From NCBI GenBank assembly GCA_017996845.1, contig JAGOGF010000106.1:1-8871 (forward strand): DNA of 8,871 nt, in the 5' to 3' direction. Of the stretch, positions 5,018 through 8,871 are shown in pieces. The notes under the pieces were generated by a model. It was given only the letters and a program-made list of their open reading frames with translations, made no database searches and was not told the DNA's origin. This stretch comes from Butyrivibrio sp. (lineage in GTDB: Bacteria; Bacillota_A; Clostridia; Lachnospirales; Lachnospiraceae). Position 1 is the stretch's first letter; each line of letters begins with the position of its first letter. The translations under genes and the position numbers were made by a program.

Positions 5018-6181
5018 ATGAGCACATTTAATCTGGAATCCTATCTGACAAAGGGAGTAGAAAATATTGTAAAGGGCATCTGGAAGGCTTCGCTGAAAAA
5101 TCCGGTGGCAAGCGTTTATATGCTGCAATATCTAAATGCCAATAAAGAGGCAAATATACTTAGAAAAGAAGCGGAAGAGGAAGGCAGACATATTCCGCCG
5201 TTTCTGATTGCCAGTATCACGACGAGTTGCAATCTGCATTGCAGCGGATGTTATGCAAGGGCAAACCACAACTGCTTTGACGGGAATGAATCGAAGGTGG
5301 AAGGACAGACAAAAGAAGTTGTCCCCATGCTCCGTGCGGACAGATGGAAACAGATTTTTGAGGAAGCACAGGAACTTGGAATTTCTTTTATTTTATTGGC
5401 AGGCGGAGAACCCATGATGCGCAGAGATGTGTTGGAAACGGCTGGCAGGATAAAGAAAATCCTGTTTCCGGTATTTACCAATGGAACATTGTTCACACAG
5501 GAGAATCTGAAACTGTTTCAAACTTACCCCAATCTGCTTCCGGTACTGAGTATAGAAGGCAGTCAGCAGACAACGGATGGCAGACGTGGAGCGGGTATTT
5601 ATAACAAACTGCTGCAGGGCATGCTGGCGCTTCAGAAAAAAGGAATTATATTTGGCAGTTCGGTAACTGTACAAAAGGATAATCTGCAGGAAGTGATGGG
5701 AGATGATTTTCTGCAGTCTCTGATCAGCAAAGGCTGCAAGGCGGTTATATACGTAGAGTATGTTCCGGTAAATCCGGACACACAGAATCTGGCACCGCAG
5801 GAAAAAGAACGGATCTGGATGGCGGAGAGACTGGAACGACTCAGAGAAAGCTATCCGGAGATGGTATTTGTTTCTTTCCCGGGAGATGAGAAGACTTCAG
5901 GCGGATGCCTGGCAGCAGGCAGAGGCTTTTTCCATATCAATGCATACGGAAGCGCGGAGCCCTGTCCGTTTTCCGCCTATTCCGATACCAGTCTGCAGAA
6001 TGTTTCACTGGAAGAAGCATTGCAGTCACCTTTGTTCAGGCAGCTTCAGGACAGCGGAACACTGATGACGGAGCATGCGGGAGGCTGCGTATTGTTTGAA
6101 CAGGAAGAAACCGTGAAACGGATGTGCAGGGGAAACGCATCAGATCAAGAGAAAGAACCGGATCAGAAGGAAGCGATATGA
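5018..6181 (+). CDS. radical SAM protein with C-terminal cysteine-rich (SPASM/twitch-like) domain
   Basis: A 387-aa protein with the radical SAM signature C71-x3-C75-x2-C78 (SCNLHCSGCY), which binds the [4Fe-4S] cluster that cleaves S-adenosylmethionine, and the GGEP motif at 129-132 that contacts SAM. The core barrel runs to about residue 285. The C-terminal part has further cysteines at 297, 316, 357 and 370 (GGCLAAGRGFF, AEPCPFSAY, AGGCVLFEQ, RMC), the pattern of an auxiliary-cluster SPASM or twitch domain. The N-terminal helical extension (about 60 residues before IPPFLIASITTSCNLHC) and this C-terminus recur, as I recall, in an uncharacterised Clostridia family often found near TetR genes. 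No precursor peptide is visible nearby, so a RiPP role is not supported. The gene is first in the operon, and its TGA overlaps the TetR ATG (ATGA). An ATG at 5000 would add six residues. Confidence 0.9.
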   Translation: MSTFNLESYLTKGVENIVKGIWKASLKNPVASVYMLQYLNANKEANILRKEAEEEGRHIPPFLIASITTSCNLHCSGCYARANHNCFDGNESKVEGQTKEVVPMLRADRWKQIFEEAQELGISFILLAGGEPMMRRDVLETAGRIKKILFPVFTNGTLFTQENLKLFQTYPNLLPVLSIEGSQQTTDGRRGAGIYNKLLQGMLALQKKGIIFGSSVTVQKDNLQEVMGDDFLQSLISKGCKAVIYVEYVPVNPDTQNLAPQEKERIWMAERLERLRESYPEMVFVSFPGDEKTSGGCLAAGRGFFHINAYGSAEPCPFSAYSDTSLQNVSLEEALQSPLFRQLQDSGTLMTEHAGGCVLFEQEETVKRMCRGNASDQEKEPDQKEAI

Positions 6182-6798
6182 CAACTGCTGAAAAAATAAC
6201 AGATGAAGCACTGACGCTTTTTTCACAGAAAGGTTATAAGGGAACCAGTGTAAAAAATATCGCGGATGCAGTTGGAATAAAAGATGCGTCTTTGTACAAG
6301 CATTTCAAAAGTAAGCAGGAAATTCTGGATACAATCGTAGAAAATATGCGGGTCAGAATCGAAAACATGTCGGATGCATTCGGATTACCTTCGGGAGATG
6401 ATCTGCAGAGAACTGCGGCTGTATATGCCGGATTTGATGAGAATACGGTTGTGGATTTCAGTAAAAAAATTTTCTTGTTTTATCTGAAGGATTCTTTTAT
6501 GTCCAGATTCTGGAGAATGGGAATGATGGAGCAGTTTCAGAATCAGCCGGTGTATGAGCTGTTCAGTAAATTGTTTCTGGAGGATAGTATCGCTTACCAG
6601 ACAGCACTTTTTGCAGAAATGAGCAGAGAAAATATTTTTATTCAGGCAGACCCGCAGGTTATGGCAATTTCATTTTATACACCGATTTTTTTCCTTTTGA
6701 GTAAGTATGCAAATCTGCCGGATAGAGAAGATGAGGCACTGGTAGTATTGGAAAGACAGGTACGGGAGTTTTGCAGAATCTACCGTCAAAAAGAATAG
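6178..6798 (+). CDS. TetR/AcrR-family transcriptional repressor
   Basis: A 206-aa protein, a normal TetR length. The N-terminal helix-turn-helix is at about residues 5-50: AEKITDEALTLFSQKGYKGT, then VKNIADAVGIKDASLYKHF with the recognition helix around 34-43. The rest is an all-helical ligand-binding and dimerisation domain, with aromatic and methionine-rich segments (FLFYLKDSFMSRFWRMGMMEQF) that suit a hydrophobic ligand. The ATG at 6178 overlaps the radical SAM stop (ATGA), and an AGAAGGAAG site at 6165-6173 supports it. The frame is open further upstream, but only within the preceding gene. The flavoprotein gene starts 8 nt after its stop. It probably represses its own operon through the two palindromes at 4925-4974. 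The ligand is unknown, but it may be the compound exported by the MATE pump. Confidence 0.93.
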   Translation: MTTAEKITDEALTLFSQKGYKGTSVKNIADAVGIKDASLYKHFKSKQEILDTIVENMRVRIENMSDAFGLPSGDDLQRTAAVYAGFDENTVVDFSKKIFLFYLKDSFMSRFWRMGMMEQFQNQPVYELFSKLFLEDSIAYQTALFAEMSRENIFIQADPQVMAISFYTPIFFLLSKYANLPDREDEALVVLERQVREFCRIYRQKE

Positions 6799-6806
6799 AG
6801 GACAGT

Positions 6807-7505
6807 ATGAAGATTACGGTGATCAACGGACAAAACCATAAGGGAACGAGTTATCATATGGGAAGGATACTGGCAGAAAAAATAGTGGGGAAGGAAGATA
6901 TTACAGAATTTTTTCTGCCAAAGGATCTGGATCATTTTTGCCTTGGCTGCTACAGCTGCATAGAAGATGAGACGAGATGTCCTTTTTGGACGCAAAAGAA
7001 AGTGATTCTGGATGCGATGGAGCAGGCGGATCTTCTGATTTTCACTTCTCCGAATTATTGTCTTGCACCATCCGGTGCAATGAAATCTTTTCTGGATTTG
7101 CTTTTTGATATCTGGATGGTGCATCGTCCGAAGAAATGGATGTTCCACAAAAGAGCAGTTATTCTGACTGCTTCTGCAGGAGCAACAGGCGGCGGTGTGA
7201 TCAGGGTCATCCGAAATTCACTTGCAGGATGGGGAATTTCGTATATCAAAAGCTATGCAAAGGCGATACAGGCAACAAACTGGGACATGGTCAAACCGGA
7301 AAAGAAGGCGCAGATAGAAAAAGATCTGGAAAAAATGGCACGGAAAACAGATTGGGGTAAGCCTGCAGGAATAGGAGTCAGAACCATGGTGATGTTTACG
7401 TTAATGAAAAAAATGCATGAAGCGGGATGGGATTCTTCTCCGGTGGAAAAGAAGTACTGGATCGAACAAGGCTGGATGAAGGAGAAAAAAGTTCATGAGG
7501 TATAA
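6807..7505 (+). CDS. flavodoxin-fold NAD(P)H-type reductase with Isf-like Fe-S motif
   Basis: A 232-aa protein of the NADPH-dependent FMN reductase / flavodoxin-like family. The N-terminus MKITVINGQNHKGTSYHM forms the first strand and the FMN phosphate loop, and FTSPNYCLAPSGAMKSFLDL at residues 79-98 is the typical second flavin-contact region. A compact cysteine motif, C45-x2-C48-x2-C51-x6-C58, sits between them, as in archaeal and clostridial iron-sulfur flavoproteins (Isf), so an additional [4Fe-4S] cluster is likely. It would move electrons between a donor such as NAD(P)H or ferredoxin and an acceptor, and could supply the radical SAM enzyme in the same operon; that partner is inference. 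The ATG at 6807 follows AGAGGA (6797-6802). The frame is open upstream only within the TetR gene. The end overlaps the MATE start by 11 nt. Confidence 0.85.
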   Translation: MKITVINGQNHKGTSYHMGRILAEKIVGKEDITEFFLPKDLDHFCLGCYSCIEDETRCPFWTQKKVILDAMEQADLLIFTSPNYCLAPSGAMKSFLDLLFDIWMVHRPKKWMFHKRAVILTASAGATGGGVIRVIRNSLAGWGISYIKSYAKAIQATNWDMVKPEKKAQIEKDLEKMARKTDWGKPAGIGVRTMVMFTLMKKMHEAGWDSSPVEKKYWIEQGWMKEKKVHEV

Positions 7506-8868
7506 GATACTGGGGGACAGAAATTTTATCACAAAACTGATGCGCCTGACATTTCCCATTGCATTACAGAGTCTGATGCTGGCTTCTGTTGCGGCAGGAG
7601 ATGCGATCATGCTGGGGCGTGTGGAACAAAATGCGATGGCGGCCGTTTCTCTTGCAACGCAGGTGCAGTTTGTACAGAATATGATCATTTCATCTATAAC
7701 GGGAACGGTTACCATACTGGGTGCGCAGTATTGGGGTAAAGGAGACCGTCCTACCGTAAATGACCTGTTCTGTATGAGTATTAAAATCTGCGGAATTGTA
7801 TCATTATTGGTTGCCGCCGCCTGTTGTTTTTTCCCAGATCTATTAATGTACATATTCACGAATGATGCTGCACTGGTACAGATCGGAGCAGGATATCTTC
7901 GGATTGCCGGTATTTCCTATCTGCTGACAGGCATTTCACAGTGCTATCTGACGGTCATGAAAATTTCGGAGCATGCACTCCGAACTGCATTGATCAGTTC
8001 TGCAACAGTAGTACTGAATATTGTATTGAATGCAGTATTTATATACGGGTTGGGAATGATTCCGGCAATGGGAGCAAACGGAGCGGCACTTGCCACCTTA
8101 CTGGCACGTCTGATTGAACTCGTATGGGCGGTCGGATCATCTTACCAGAGCGGATATATCCATCCGGAAATACGAAGATTTATGCATCGCAACAGATTGC
8201 TGGCAAAGGATTTTGGCAAATGTGTACTGCCGCTTCTGGGCGCATGTCTTTTCTGGGGAATCGGATTTACATCCTATACGGCGATCATCGGGCATATGGG
8301 AGGTGACGCGGCGGCAGCCAATTCGATTGCAGCGGTGGTACGCGATCTGGTTTGCTGTATGTGTAACGGAATTGCGGCAGCAGGCGGGATCCTGGTCGGG
8401 AATGAACTGGGAGCCGGCCATTTGCAGGAAGGAAAAATATATGGGCAGCGATTGGCGGTTATCTCATTTATAATTGGTCTCCTTTCGACCGGACTGGTTC
8501 TTCTGGTAACGTCTCCTGTTGTGAAATTTATGATATTAACGGATCAGGCAAGAGCATATCTGACGGGAATGATGGTAATCATGGCAGTTTATATGATCGG
8601 ACGATGTGTCAATACGGTCATTATCAATGGAATCTTTGCTTCCGGGGGAGATACACTGTTTGATATGTATTCACTTGCTGTCATGATGTGGTGTGTGGCG
8701 ATTCCGCTTGCTTTTGCAGGTGCGTTCTATTTTCACTGGTCTCCGCTGCTGGTTTATGCCTGCACCTGTCTGGATGAGGTCGGGAAGATTCCATGGGTCA
8801 TTTATCACTTCAGAAAATATAAATGGGTAAAGGATTTGACAAGAACTGTTCAGCAGGCAGAAATATAA
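7495..8868 (+). CDS. MATE family efflux transporter
   Basis: A 457-aa membrane protein, the standard size for multidrug and toxic compound extrusion transporters with about twelve helices in two six-helix halves. The N-terminal half opens with the family pattern LTFPIALQSLMLASVAAGDAIMLG around residues 18-41, and ALATQVQF-like and GAQYWGKGD segments follow. The second half shows the corresponding repeat (GGDAAAANSIAAVVRDLV, then AAGGILVGNELGAG). It exports a substrate by H+ or Na+ antiport across the cytoplasmic membrane. Substrates are usually cationic or planar drugs, but the one here cannot be predicted. The ATG at 7495 has AAGGAGA (7479-7485) upstream and overlaps the flavoprotein stop by 11 nt, indicating translational coupling. 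It is the last gene in view; the window ends 3 nt past its stop, so no terminator can be seen. Confidence 0.94.
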   Translation: MRYKILGDRNFITKLMRLTFPIALQSLMLASVAAGDAIMLGRVEQNAMAAVSLATQVQFVQNMIISSITGTVTILGAQYWGKGDRPTVNDLFCMSIKICGIVSLLVAAACCFFPDLLMYIFTNDAALVQIGAGYLRIAGISYLLTGISQCYLTVMKISEHALRTALISSATVVLNIVLNAVFIYGLGMIPAMGANGAALATLLARLIELVWAVGSSYQSGYIHPEIRRFMHRNRLLAKDFGKCVLPLLGACLFWGIGFTSYTAIIGHMGGDAAAANSIAAVVRDLVCCMCNGIAAAGGILVGNELGAGHLQEGKIYGQRLAVISFIIGLLSTGLVLLVTSPVVKFMILTDQARAYLTGMMVIMAVYMIGRCVNTVIINGIFASGGDTLFDMYSLAVMMWCVAIPLAFAGAFYFHWSPLLVYACTCLDEVGKIPWVIYHFRKYKWVKDLTRTVQQAEI

Positions 8869-8871
8869 AGC

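Noticed and set aside
6124..6177. Upstream start for the TetR gene at 6124
   Set aside because: It adds 18 charged residues unlike TetR N-termini and overlaps the radical SAM gene by 58 bp; the ATG at 6178 has the better ribosome site.
6771..6806. Upstream start for the flavoprotein at 6771
   Set aside because: The flavodoxin-fold first strand begins exactly at MKITVINGQ (6807), which has its own ribosome site; the extra 12 residues lie in the TetR gene.

Overview
The window looks like chromosome from a low-to-moderate G+C Gram-positive anaerobe, most likely a gut Clostridia of the Lachnospiraceae type (Blautia/Ruminococcus-like). This is inferred from protein family content (MalT-type LuxR regulator, cysteine-rich mini-ferredoxin, ECF sigma/zf-HC2 pair, radical SAM/TetR/flavoprotein/MATE cluster), strong AGGAGG-like ribosome sites and tight gene packing. 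No RNA gene, insertion sequence, phage gene or CRISPR array was seen.

Layout. (1) Positions 1-2409, plus strand: the C-terminal 631 codons of a large MalT-like LuxR transcriptional regulator, cut by the window edge, then a GNAT acetyltransferase 30 nt downstream. (2) 2439-2847, minus strand: a two-gene redox-type operon of a 54-aa CPIT-motif membrane protein (DUF6132-like) followed by a 63-aa Fe-S mini-ferredoxin. A 15+15 bp inverted repeat with a GTAAC-N3-GTCAC core lies just upstream and resembles a Crp/Fnr-family (HcpR-like) site. (3) 2957-4710, plus strand: an ECF sigma factor and a multi-pass zinc-finger anti-sigma factor overlapping by 8 nt. They are preceded by an ECF-type promoter (TGTAAC-N16-CGTCTAA, probably autoregulatory) and a separate extended -10 promoter, and closed by a strong intrinsic terminator. 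(4) 4711-4920: intergenic DNA with no convincing gene. (5) 4921-8868, plus strand: a tightly coupled four-gene operon, radical SAM protein - TetR repressor - flavodoxin-fold Fe-S flavoprotein - MATE efflux pump. Its TTGACA/TAATAT promoter carries two related palindromes, one filling the -35/-10 spacer and the other at the predicted transcript start.

How the genes may work together. The last operon is the most interesting unit. The TetR protein probably binds the two palindromes and represses its own operon until a small-molecule ligand appears. The MATE pump would export a compound, while the radical SAM enzyme and the Isf-like flavoprotein (a possible electron donor) would modify it or a related target. 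The substrate is unknown. The sigma/anti-sigma pair looks like a self-amplifying envelope-stress switch. The minus-strand pair may belong to a nitrosative or redox stress response. All of these roles are inferences from sequence and gene order.
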